NCBI GenBank assembly: GCA_027625915.1
Contig: JANTQA010000076.1
Coordinates: forward strand, 682,001 to 746,000
Direction: 5' to 3'
DNA: 64,000 nucleotides
Origin: Anaeramoeba flamelloides
Taxonomy: Eukaryota > Metamonada > Anaeramoebidae
The notes beneath the pieces are model-generated. The model ran no database searches. It had not been told where the DNA came from and worked only from the letters and a program-made list of their open reading frames with translations. Within the stretch, counting starts at the first letter, position 1. The number at the start of each line of letters is the position of its first letter. Positions 47,377 to 58,639 of this stretch are shown here, piece after piece. The translations under genes and the position numbers were made by a program.

Positions 47377-48600
47377 ATGGTATTAAAATATCTGTATTCA
47401 AAAATTTCAAGGGAAAACACACCCAAATATCTCAACTATGTCTTTTTTCTTTTTGGTGTCATAATTTCTCTAAGATATTGCTATCGCTTGTTCCTCATGA
47501 TTTATCGAAAATTTTTAAGAAGACCTACCATTATTAGAGACAGCTATCCTGAAGCAGAAGTTTGGGCTGGTAAAACAAATTGTTTTTCGAACTTTTTTTC
47601 TTCTGTCAGCATGAAAAATTCTTCAAACTTGTTTTTTGTTCCTTTGGTTTTTGTACAAATTTTCTGAGCAAAAACAAAAACAAAAACAAAAAAACTAACA
47701 ACTATTTAAATTTTTTCTTACTCACATTTTTCTTTATTAATTTTCACCAACACAAACAATCATTTTGAAATCTTTCAAAAACTAAAAAAACAAATCACTA
47801 CAAAACATAATCACAAAACCAATAAATAAAAAGTAATAACTGAAGTAGATGATGATATTGGAAGGGAGTATTCTTTACAATTAGCCGAGCAGGGCTTCAA
47901 TATTCTGATGTTCTCGAAAGACTTGAACAAAGCAAACGAAGTTTCTGATTTAGTCCAAACACAGCACCCAAAATCAGAGACAAAGGTTTTCGAGGTCGAT
48001 TGGAAAGGCGATCTTGATGAAATCCTTGTGTGGGTGAAAGACGAGTTAGATCCCCTAAATGTGCGTGTGCTCGTCAATAACGCAACAATCCGACCCGACA
48101 AGCCATCGATGTTTCATGAAACGCCAATTGAAGAGGACCTTGACATGATCAATGTAAATGTTAATGTTGTTGTCAGGATGACAAGGCTAGTGTTGCCTTA
48201 TATGCTTGAAAAGGCGGGAGGCTACGTTATCAACATGTCTTCCTTTGTGATGTGGAAAGATCTCCCATATGTGTCCGTGTATAACTCAACAAAGAGGTTC
48301 CTTGCAAATTGGTCGCTCTGTATGAATTTTGAATACCGTATGAGGAACGTCAGGACTTCCTATGTCTTGGCCTTCTTTTCGGATTTCAAATTCCCATATT
48401 TTTTGAAACTGAAATGGCTAATGCCCACACCACAAAAATATGTTAAGCAAACTCTTGCTCAGCTTGGAACCAGCTATAGGATTATCCCCCATTGGTCTCA
48501 TTGGTTTTTGCATAAATTTATATCACAAGATCTTGGCATTTTCAATTTTTTACATAAAATGTGGTTTAAACGAACTTATGGTAATAAGAAAAACAAATAA
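47377..48600 (+). CDS. very-long-chain 3-oxoacyl-CoA reductase-like SDR (HSD17B12/KAR type), two exons
   Basis: Exons 47377-47569 and 47834-48600 join (GTAAAA..AAAG) to give 319 residues (human HSD17B12 312). The join makes EVWA|VITE, matching the WAVVTG region of the family. A membrane span lies near residues 21-42. SDR features include LVNNAT (about 144-149, usual NNxG), INVNV, RMTRLVLPYM, INMSS (Ser near 200) and the catalytic pair Tyr214 and Lys218 in YNSTK. The family reduces 3-oxoacyl-CoA in ER fatty acid elongation or acts on 17-ketosteroids. The nucleotide-binding motif TGxxxGxG is here TEVDDDIG (67-74): two of three Gly are acidic, and the usual Pro-Gly after YxxxK is also absent. 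So it may bind cofactor poorly or have another role. The start is the ATG at 47377; an in-frame GTG lies five codons upstream. Confidence 0.87.
47570..47833 (+). other. intron of the SDR gene, 264 bp
   Basis: The donor reads GCTG|GTAAAA and the acceptor AAAAAG|TAATAA. Removing it joins EVWA directly to VITE in phase 1, as the family requires. The body contains a CAAAAA repeat near 47670-47690. Confidence 0.85.
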
Positions 48601-50539
48601 AGATGATTGAAAAGTGAAAGACACCTTATAAAAATAAAGAAAAAAACATTTTCTACACTTTCTCAAATAATAATCATGAAAAAAAAAAAATTCTAAAGGT
48701 ATTAATTTTAACAATTATAGCCTCGTGTTTCTAATTTTTTAACAAATGAACAATTTTGTCTTCTGTTTCCAATTCAAACTAATTTTGTTTTTTTTTTTGC
48801 TTTTTTCGTTTTTTTTATAGAATTCTTTGGAAAAATATTTTCAAATTACTTTTATACTTTGAATGAATCAGAATATGGATATTATGTATTTTATATTTGA
48901 ACTGAAAATAAATGAAAATTAGAATAAAAAATTAAAAATGGTTGTGAGCTGTTAGAGGTTTGTTTCTAAATTGAATAAGTTTACAACAATTAATAAAAAG
49001 AAAAAAATCATTTTTTCTTTTTCGTATGAAAATCGAGTCAGACAACAAACAATATTATTTAATTAAGAGAACTTTGATCAAAAATTATTTTTTCAAGATC
49101 TGAATTAATATAGATTAAAAAATTCAATTTTCACAATTTTTTTTTCAAATTTTTACTAATGACAAAATTTTAACTCAAAAATCTATTGTTAGGAAGATAT
49201 ATTTTATTATCTTTGAATAATAATTAAAAGTTAATTTAGATTTTTTTTTTTAAATTTAGTGTCTATTACTTTATCTGGTAAAGTTATTTTAGACTTAATT
49301 CCAAAGTATAAAAAGAAATGTTTTTATAATTTTTTTTTGTATTGCTTGATTTTTCAGGTATTATCTATTGTTTGAAGAGAAGTTTTTGAAAATTATTCTT
49401 ATTTATTGTTTAATTTTAACAGAAATAAATGAATTAAAATTTTCTATAAATAAAATATTTATTTAAATTTTGGGAAGATCATTGAAGATCGGGCTTCTAA
49501 TGGATAAGATCATGTTCCATCATCATCATAGTATAAGTTTTAGGATTCTATTCTTACATTGATCTTTGATGAGTTTACGTACTATACTAACTATAAGTCG
49601 ATGTGATTTAAAATCAAGCATTATACCAAATCTATTGTTACTACCAATTCATAATCATTCTTTCTTTTCATCTAACTTTTTTATAAAGTTTTTTTTTCTA
49701 TGATTTTTCTATCTAGAGCCTTTATGGATTCGAATTGGGTTGAATTTATGTTTTACAGTGGCACTTTTCTTAGACCTCAAAACAAGATTCTAGTTATTTC
49801 ATATTTTCGATTTGTGTTCAAATACTGAGTAATTTTAACTTTGTATTTTCTTATCAGATTTTTTACTTATCCTTTTTTGAAAATTAACAGAGATTTATGA
49901 TCTTATATTGTATTGTGACTCCAAAGATAGAATTTTTATCGGGAATTTTATTGGGGGTCAATTTAGACTTTATTATTAGACAAAATAGAAGTTTCTCAAA
50001 AGTATAGTAACAGATTTTTGATTTTATTCTGATCCATTATATAATTGTGTTAACTCAAATATCATTACCTTTTGGTAATTTTGGGAATAATTTTTAGAAG
50101 TAAGGTTTTTTTCTTTTAATGTCAATCTCAAAAATATTAAAAAATCTTGAAATTTCAAAATTTTGAGAAAAAAAGTCTTTCAGCTCACGACCTTAAAAAA
50201 TTTTTTGAAAAAAAAATTAAAAATTTGGAATTTTTCACGTTTTGATAACACCACTTAGAATAATCGCTATGGGTTAATAATAGATCTAGTATCAAATAGT
50301 ATTTTTTTGAAAGATATTTTATAATTTATCTTGAAAAATCCAATTTTTCCGATTATATTTTTTTTTAATTTAATAGTAAATAATTTGAAAAAAAATTTTT
50401 ACCTAGATAAGAGGTTATAATAATTTATTTTAAAGTATTTTAAATTTAAAAAATATCTTTCAAATAAATAATTAATTATTTTAACTTTTGAAATTATTTA
50501 TTGATATAAATTGTAAAAAAATATTTTTTTTTTTTTTTT

Positions 50540-51130
50540 CAGTTAGGTTTTTTTTACTTTGTGAAATGAACAGAAAATTTAAGAAATTTTTAGTTTATTT
50601 CAAAAAGTGAAAAAAACCGCCGTTAAGTTTTCCAGAATTTAAAAGAATTGAGGAAAATTTTTGAATTTTCTCTATTCTTTTAAATTTAGGAAAGGCGCAG
50701 TTAGGTTTTCTTGAGTGTACTGTTTATTTGTGGAGTTTTCTAGGTTTTTTTGAGGTTTTCTATTTTATTTGTAAAATCAATCGATTTTCCAAATCAATAA
50801 AAAACTCAAAAAAACCTAACGAAAATCTATTGATTTACTAAATAAATAAAAAACTCAAAAAAACCTAACGAAAATCAATAGATTTAACAAATGTAACAGA
50901 AAACCTCAAGAAAACCTAGGCACTCTACCGCACTTGACAGACACTTCCTTTAGGTTTTCCGGAATTTAAAAAAATTGGGTAAATTCTATGATGTTTCTCA
51001 ATTCCTTTAAATTCCAAGAAAACTGCCGTTAACTTTTCTTTAATATGAGAAATAAAAAGAATATTTTTGAAATTTTCTTTTGATTTCTCGAATTAAAAAA
51101 GCTAGGTACTTGACTGCACTTGAAGGGCAC
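50540..51130. repeat. cap-linked palindrome cluster, site D (largest)
   Basis: At least five palindromic modules of 60-100 bp lie head to tail. Three types alternate: one with TTACTTTG..AAATGAAC arms, one with CCAGAATTTAAAAGAATTGA arms around AAATTTTTGAATTTT, and one with TTTTTTTGAGGTTTTCT arms around AAATCAATCGATTTT. Joints read CCGCCGTTAAG, AAACCTAACGAAAAT and AACTGCCGTTAAC. The edges carry AGGCACTCTACCGCACTTGA and AGCTAGGTACTTGACTGC. Confidence 0.75.
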
Positions 51131-51884
51131 TTTAAATAATTATACGTTGCAATTTTTTTTTTTTTACCTCTTTCAGTTTTATTAAATAACTATAACATTT
51201 TCAAAGATATTGAATATTATCTATCAATGTAAATATCTCCAAGTCAAATTATATTAAAATTCGCCCTTTTATTTTTTTGGAAATACATACCCAAAAAAAC
51301 ACCTTTTTTATTGACTAGAGACTTTTAATAAAAGTAGTTATACTAATAACAATAAATACAATCATCTCAAGTTTTGAAGTTCTGGGATTTTGATTATGTT
51401 GGGAATAAATTTTATTATTCAAAATGAAATTCTAATAAAGATATTAGTTTTATCTAACCTTTCTTTTGTAATTTTATTTTTTCATACTAATGGTAGGCTT
51501 TTGGGAATTTATTTTTTTATTTCAAAATTATCATTTTTTTTTATTATTATTAATATTTTTTTAAAACTTAGTTTTGGTAGACTACTTTTTACAAAATCAA
51601 TTATTTAGATGCCCTTCCAAAATATATTCCATTTATATTAACAATTATGAAAAAAAAGTAGCAAAATGAAAAAAATTATCAAATCCCGATAAAAATTAAA
51701 CAGTGGTTAAAGGTATCTTGTTCTAAGTTTTTTAACTTGACTTTTCTCTTTTTAACTTGGTTTACAAACAAAAAACAAAATCTAAAAATTATATTGGTTA
51801 CTCAAATAAAAATAAAATCCAAAACAACAAATTAAGCCAAAATTTAATCACTTGCAATTTTCAAAAAATTGAGCTTTTTTTTTA

Positions 51885-52321
51885 TTATTGAAGAAGTGTA
51901 AATTACACTCTAGTTGCCCTTAGACTTAAATTTCCTTTCAGAAATTTGAGCGTAAAATCATAGATTTCATGATTAATAATTAATGGAAATATTCTCAAAC
52001 TGTCACAGTTGAAAATATTTCATTAAGATTAATTTCTTTTAATTTATTGTGAAAAATTAATCTAATTTTTTCATAAGAAGGACATACCCATATAAAATGA
52101 TCAATATTTTCTATAATTTCCTTCTGTTTATACTTTGGACATAAAAGACCAATTTTATTTGAATTTTTATTAATTACATAGTAATATCTATTTAAGCAGT
52201 TAACAAATGTTCTGAATTTTAGAATTGTTGAGCTTGAGGGATATCTTAAATATTTTTGAGTTTTAAATAAATAATTTTGATTTTTTATTATTGCAAAATA
52301 TTTTTTGGGGAGTGTCGTCAA
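51885..52321 (-). mobile_element. LINE-like 3' fragment: RT C-terminal zinc-knuckle region plus hairpin tail
   Basis: The ORF (52321-51995, minus) ends with LCPKYKQKEIIENIDHFIWV then CPSYEKIRLIFHNKL. This resembles the zinc-binding region after the reverse transcriptase of many LINEs (CPxC, then E..xH...C...R), with the second Cys replaced by Tyr. About 10 bp after the stop starts the hairpin tail seen at 12025-12110 and 39584-39660. ORF then structured tail is what a 5'-truncated LINE copy looks like. I see no upstream RT domain, so it is a truncated 3' end. The zinc-knuckle match is by eye. Confidence 0.55.
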
Positions 52322-52680
52322 ATGCCGTCAAGTTTCTAGGTTTTCTTGAGGTTTTCTGTTTTATTTTTAAAATCTATCGATTTTCTAAATAAACAGAAAA
52401 CTCAAGAAAACCAAACGGTGCTTTTTTTTAATTTGAGAAATAAATAGAAAATTTTTGAAATTTTCCTTTTATTTCTCAAATTAAAAAAAAAGTTAACGGC
52501 GGTTTTCCAGAATTCAAAAGAATAAAGAAAAATCTTTGATTTAACTGAATTCTTTTAAATTTTGGAAAACCTAACGAAAAGTGTCTAGGTTTTTTTTAAT
52601 TTAAGAAATAAGCAGAAAATTTCACAAATTTTCTTTTTATTTCTCAAATTAAAAAAAAACCTAATGACACTTATAACTTG
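52311..52680. repeat. cap-linked palindrome cluster, site E
   Basis: Modules with TAGGTTTTCTTGAGGTTTTC / AAAACTCAAGAAAACC arms, AATTTGAGAAATAAATAGAA / TTATTTCTCAAATTAAA arms, and CCAGAATTCAAAAGAAT arms follow one another. The entry edge reads AGTGTCGTCAAATGCCGTCA. It starts at the 5' edge of the LINE-like fragment. Confidence 0.7.
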
Positions 52681-53344
52681 TAGAATTCAACAACTCGTTA
52701 TATGTGGATTTATATATTTATTTTATTAGTTCAATAATATCTTTTGAATTCCAATTGATTTTATTATTTATTCTTTGATTAAACTTTATTAATTTTTCTA
52801 AATTAAGAAGAGATAAATTTCCTATTTTTTTTTTTTGAATTTAAATTTCTTTTTATTGATAGAAATTATCATATTTTCTATTTTAAATTCTGTTTTGTAA
52901 ATAAGAATTGGTGTGTTTCTGTTTATTTTACATAAAAAATGGGCTTTTTAATTGTAAACCTTAGTAAAATTGACTTTTCTACTGGAATTGCTTAATATGA
53001 TTTTCCTATCTATATAAAATTGACTTTCATGATTTTCACAATGGGTATTAATTCAGTTTTCAAAATTTGGGTTCCCGATATCTTGAATGATCGATCAGTG
53101 AACAATAATTAAAAGAATATTATTTGAAAAACTTGCTTTTTTTCGCTTATATTCTGCATTTCAAATTAATTTGACAATTTTTTTCAGGAATGATAATTGT
53201 TCTAAAAAAAAAATAATTGATATTTAAGAATTGAAGTATACCTACATTTATAGGTAAATCTCAAAATCCACTTTTTATTTTTATAAAAAATTGTTGAAAA
53301 ACAATTAAAAAATAAAAGAAATAAATAAATAAAAAAAAAAAAAA

Positions 53345-55583
53345 TTATACTTTATCACACATCATTAGTTGTTTTAATAAAGTATTTTTATTACAATGGA
53401 GTTCACGATAGCATTTCTTATGAAAGAAAAGATCGCATCCAGAGCATTTTAGTGTTGTAGAAGAAGATTTTTTATAAAAGCGTCTGCAATAAAAGCAATC
53501 TTTTCGGTTTTGTTTGCCAATTAATTTGTGCTCTATTGTTTGTAGTTGCTGTATTTGCTGCTGCTGCTGTTGTAGTTGCTGCAGTTGCTGCAGTTGATGT
53601 AGAAATTGCTTCTGGTGGAGGTGTTCTTGTTGTTTTTGCTGTTGGATTTGGATTTGCTGCTGGTGGTGTATTTTCTGTTGGTTCTGTTGCTGTTGTTGTT
53701 GTTTCTGCTTTCGCTTTTTTTTTTTTTGTTGTTGTTTTTCCATGTATATATTTGAAAGCGCCTTAATGTTAGTTTCGTGCTTGGAGGTACAACTCAATTG
53801 ATCAGACAATTCGTGCATAAAACTCATAAGTGATTTTTGGTTGTTATTAATTTTTTCTTGAATGAGTTTGGCGTTATGAATCATCACTTTAAAAAACATA
53901 TATAAAATGGCTCTTTTCCAAGTTGAGTGCTTATGAGGAAATAAATAAGATGTGATATCATGATCAATACCATTGTGATCATGACAATTTTTGCTGCAAT
54001 TTTTATTTGCCATTTCTTCGCCAGCCTTTTTTCCTTTTTCTTTTTCTTTTTCTTTTCCTTTTCCTTTTCCTTTTCCTTGTCCTTTTCCTTTTCCTTTTTC
54101 TTCTTCTTCTTCTTTTCCAATGTTTTTTTCGTTTTCATTTTGTCTTGGTTTTGAATGTTCTTGTTCAAGTATACCTAAACAGCAGTGTGATTCTTTATCG
54201 TACATAAGCTCATTACAACATTTATTAAAAAAATCTATTGTTTCATCTTTTGGATACGTTTTGGGATATCTATTTTTTTTTGCTGTTAAAAATTTGGGGT
54301 TTTTTAAAGATCCACAACAATGGTTTGTAAAAACTTGAAAATTTGGATCGCTCTCCTTTTTTTTTCTGATCACCTTCGTTAATAATTGAGACAAAGTTAA
54401 GTCGGTGATAGGCTCAGTGCCATAAAAAAGCTCCCAAGAATAAATATAATCAAATTCTTTTGAGATTGTGAAGGCCTTTAAGTAAATTGGTTTTGGTTTT
54501 CTTTCTAAAATAATTACAAAAACACATTTTTTGTTAATTTTGTTCACGTTTTCCTTTTCCTTTTCTTTTTTAATTTCCATTTCCATTTCCATTTCCACTT
54601 CATTTTCGTTTTCAATCTTTTGAATTTCTATTTCGTTGTCGTTGGGATTATTGTTCTTTTTTTGGGAAGTGCTGCTCGTCAGATCCCAAGCCTTTTGGCA
54701 TTTAATTTTCATAATATTCAAAATGCTATCAACCAAATCTTCATTACACTCGTTCCAGCAACGGTGAATACTTAAAAACAGATCTCTTGAGAGTTGCTTT
54801 TTAATAAATTTGTTCACCAAAATCCAAGGGTTATTCTCCCAATATTTTTTTAATTCCGATTTCGGATAGATGCCCATTTTGATAATAATGGAAAAAAAAC
54901 TAAAAAACATTTGTTTCGTAATGCTTTTTGGTTTGATTGTTTTACTTTTTGACACGCTCTTTTTTGTGTTATTTTTTTTTGAATTTTGGATAATTTTTAA
55001 TTGTTCATTTAAGACATTTAAAAAATATTCGAGAAGCTCATCATCAATGATTTTTAAAAACGCTTCTTTTGCACTGATTTCTCCATTCTTTTTTTGAATT
55101 GCCATTACTGAGTTTCGAATGATCTTGTTTTGGAAATCAAAATTGTTGCTTGGTTGCAAATTAGGTACATCTTTTTCTTTTCGGGTTTTTTTGGTGTTTA
55201 AAATCGTTTTACTTTCTTCTTCGGCTGATCGTTTGCGTGGGCGGAAATTGTTTTGTTGAAGATCAAAAAATAAATTCAATAAATCCGGGCTTGTTAAATG
55301 CAAGTCATTAGAATTATTTTTGTTATTATTATTATTATTATTGTTCTCGTTTTTGGTTTTTACATTGCTTTCCTTGTTGTTGCAACAACTTTTATTTTCG
55401 ATTGAAAAAGACGCTTGATCGTCTTGTTGTTTGTTGTGTTTTCAAAAAATTGAAAGTTGTTGTATAAAAAAAAAAATTAAATGAAAAAAACGGTCTGATA
55501 AGGTAAAATCAGTGTAAAAAAAAATTACCAGTCAAGATATTAAGTCGAGCAGAAGCTATTTTTGCAAGTTCAGTGAGTGACAT
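53345..55583 (-). CDS. piggyBac-derived protein, probably domesticated
   Basis: The proposed model has exon 1 at 55583-55529 and exon 2 at 55422-53345, giving 710 residues. The small first exon (MSLTELAKIASARLNILT, donor ACTG|GTAATT) is inferred because exon 2 has no upstream ATG in frame. Similarity to piggyBac transposases (DDE_Tnp_1_7) is seen in the middle (FSFFSIIIKMGIYPKSELKK then YWENNP and LSRDLFLSIHRCWNE) and near the C-terminus (GIDHDITSYLFPHKHSTWKR, then AILYMFFKVMIHNA). The last about 45 residues form a Cys-rich domain (CFYCRRF, then LKCSGCDLFFHKKCYRELHC) like the piggyBac DNA-end-binding domain. The second catalytic Asp site, usually DNxxTS, reads FTNHCCGS (near 54305-54335), and I cannot find the other acidic residues in context, so transposition looks lost. 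Long Glu/Lys and Gln runs separate the domains. An intron, an open frame and no recognisable flanking inverted ends point to a host gene. Confidence 0.72.
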
Positions 55584-57287
55584 TATATTTTATTGGATTA
55601 AAATACACCTTTTGTTCAACAACCCAAAAAATAAATTTGATCAAATTCGTTTGAACTAAGTCTCAAAAGAATTTGATGAGTCTGATAAACAAAAAAATAA
55701 TAAATTCCTTCTTCAAAAAATTCTTTGGTTCAACATTTAAAGCATTTGTTTAATATTGGTAAAATCATTTTTAACAGTATTTTCTGTTTTTTGGAATGGA
55801 GAAGTTGATAAAAAATTAATTTGTTTTTCGAAAAATAGGTAATTTTTCTACCAAAATTAGTCTTTTGGTAAATGCAAAATGGAAATCGTCTTGTTTTGTT
55901 CTAACAGAAAATTTTTCTTCGATTTCAAAATGGTGTAGCTTTTCTACAATTAAATTTGGTTTGTAATCTTCATTTAATGATTGTTGTTTTTGAGAAAAGT
56001 AAGAATTATACAAACTCAAAGATCCTCAAACAAAATGAAGTTTATTTGAGCTTTAATTCAGTTTTCACAATTTTTGAGGAGTCTTTTCTATTTTTCAGCG
56101 TATCCGTCAACTTGGTGGATGATTCTAAATGTTGGTAATTAATTATATGAGCTCAAAATTATAATGTAAAAAGATCATGAATGTTTGATTTGTCAAGAAT
56201 TGATTAAAATGTAAAAAAAATATTTTTTTTCTTAAGGGAGGAAAAACCTAAAAGTGAAAATTTTCACTTGTTTTTAATTGTAACAAGAAGATTAGAAAAT
56301 AACATTTGTTACTTTATTGTGTCTGGTTGTTATTTTTATTGAAAGTACTTGTTGAAAAACAATTCATTACTTTTAATTTCTTTGAAAGGTAAAATAAAAT
56401 GTCACAATAGAATATTAAGTTGAGTTATTTTATGTACTTTGGTGTATGTTAAATGGTTTAACTTTTGTTCTGATCTCAACATTCTATTTTGATATTTTTA
56501 TGTTTGAAAAAAATTATAATATTATTGTTTTTAAATAGACTTTGAAGATAAAAATCAAACATATACACAGAAAGAAACAAAAAGTTTTCAGATCCAATTG
56601 TAAATGTATAATAAAGATAAATCGCTGAAGTTATGGAATTTTGTGTTACTCTCATTGGAACAGTCTCTAACTTTAAAAGGGGGTAATATTTATTTGATAA
56701 AAAACAAAACAAAAAAAGAAATTTAACTAAATAAAATGTTTTAAATAATCTGTAAATCTGTAATTTTATCTTTGACCTATTATTGGAAATATTTTCTATT
56801 TAAATTATTGTTTTTTTAGTAATGGTTGAGTAAATAAAATGATTAAGTCCAAGAGAATTAAAATCATAAAATAGATTAAATGATTTATATTATCCCGTGT
56901 ATTTCCATTATTAATATAGAAAATATGATAATCAACAAGGATTAAATTTTTATTCCTATTTTGGATATATTGACTATATTAATGCCCAAAAAATCTGTTA
57001 ACCGGGTCCAAAACCAAAAGAAAATCATATTTTGATATGTATATTGTTTATTTCCTTTTTGTATTAGTTTTTGAAAATAATTATTTTTTGAAGATCCGTA
57101 TTTAGATCAAATTATACTTTTTTAATTCAAAATAAAATCCATTACAACAATTTTGACACAACAAAAAACAAAAGTTGGTAAAATATGGCTCAATTTAGTA
57201 TATTTTTCCAAACATAATATAAAAACACATTTAAATGACTCAAAATATTAATTTTTTTATGAGTAATCATTTTAATCCTAATAAAAG

Positions 57288-57290
<3 letters not shown>

Positions 57291-57331
<41 letters not shown>
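57291..57331. repeat. (TA)20 microsatellite
   Basis: About twenty uninterrupted TA units. Shorter TA runs occur at 13231, 19040, 35249 and 46007. Confidence 0.95.
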
Positions 57332-57333
<2 letters not shown>

Positions 57334-57387
57334 CCTGTGTTTAAAATGATGAAATGAGAGGAATAAAAAATTATATTGCGTAAATTT

Positions 57388-57660
57388 GTTGAAATTCCAC
57401 CAACAATTGTTGATCGATCAAAGTTTTGATACCATCAAATAATTTTATGTGATTTTAATATTTAAAAGAACTCAACACTGACCTTCTATCAACCATTGAA
57501 TAAAATTTCCAGATCTAACGAAACAGGTTAAATAACTTGAAAAAGGGAAATGAAAACAAACCAAAAAAGACAAAAAATGAAATCATATTTTGTTAAATCA
57601 AAATTATTTTAAAATTAAATGTAAATTGTATGTTAGTTATTCTTACAATGTCTTAAACTA
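57388..57660 (+). mobile_element. partial copy of the 1077-1612 element
   Basis: The block is the inverse of about 1105-1375. It shares CAACAATTGTTGATCGATCA, then TTTTATGTGATTTT, CTCAACACTGACCTTCTATC and AAAAAAGACAAAAAATGAAA. The outer inverted ends are not evident, so it is a fragment. Confidence 0.75.
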
Positions 57661-57867
57661 TACCTAAAATTTTTTGAATTCAGTATATAATTGTTTATAA
57701 ATAAGAGAAATAATAAAATTCGGATTGAAGTTGATATTCAGAAAAGAAATACCTTAAAAAGCCTGAATTTTCAAAAAACAATATAATGTAAAAAAATTAA
57801 TACAACTTTCATAGGAACTTCTCTTTCAAAAATTTTTGATTTCTTTGAAAAATTATACTTTTGGGTA

Positions 57868-58062
57868 CAGTCAGTTCCACTTTTAAGGTACAAACTTCAA
57901 TAAAATTTAAGGCACAATAAAAATATCAAATTAAGGTACAAAATTTAGATTTTAGTAAAATAATTTCCGAAAAAAAAAATTCAAAATTTTGTTCTTTAAT
58001 TAAAGATTTTTTTTTACCCTAAATTTCGTTTAAAGTTTGTGCCTTAAATTTCAAACTATATG
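57868..58062. mobile_element. Tc1/mariner-type MITE, copy 5
   Basis: It opens CAGTCAGTTCCACTTTTAAG next to TA and keeps AAATTTAAGGCACAATAAAA. The right arm keeps AAATTTCGTTTAAAGTTTGT but has lost the GTGGAACTGACTG end. Confidence 0.8.
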
Positions 58063-58639
58063 TAAGTAGATTTTTTAATCCTAAATATTTTCTCTTTAAA
58101 ATGAAATTAAGAAGCTTTAATATTCTTAATGTTAATTTGAAGTTTAAACTATTTATTTCGAATTGACTTTTCAAAACAAAAAAAAAGAACAAAAAATTAA
58201 ATAAGGAAAAATATTATAAAAATCACAGAAAAAAATAGTAATTTTGAGAAAAAAAAAATTTTTTTCTAAAAATGTACTCATCAATGAAAAATAAAATTTG
58301 AAAATTTACCATTTACTATTGTAACTGGTAGTCAAATTTTATCATAAAATAAATAATAGAATAGTCAAATTATTATTATTAACTTTGAATCATTTTTATT
58401 GTTTTTTTCTTTTTTCTATAAAACAGATTCCTTCATTTTTTTTTTTTTTCTAAATTAATGAATGATTCTGAAAAAAAAAAATCAAATTTTTAATTTCATT
58501 CTTTAGTATTTTGATTTAGAAATAATTGCCTAGTTATGTTATATTTCGAGTTTAACCCGGAAGAACGGAAATATAATATTTTTTTGATTTGATATTTGAT
58601 TATTGTAATCTTTTTTCTTTGAAATCATAAATATTATCT

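Larger units (their letters stand above)
48601..53344. other. gene-free intergenic region, palindromes and LINE-like fragment
   Basis: No host gene is seen. Two large palindrome clusters (50540-51130 and 52311-52680) flank a LINE-like fragment (51885-52321). A less AT-rich patch at 49480-49830 has no frame I can defend. The ORF at 51390-51608 is hydrophobic AT-rich sequence without family features. Confidence 0.5.

Noticed and set aside
49480-49830. Possible tRNA from a GGATTCGAATTGGG stretch
   Set aside because: The flanking bases do not pair as a T-arm, and no anticodon or acceptor stem could be found. I found no convincing tRNA, rRNA or snRNA in the window.
53536-53766. Ala/Val-rich ORF on the plus strand
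   Set aside because: It is the complement of the poly-Gln region of the piggyBac-derived gene.
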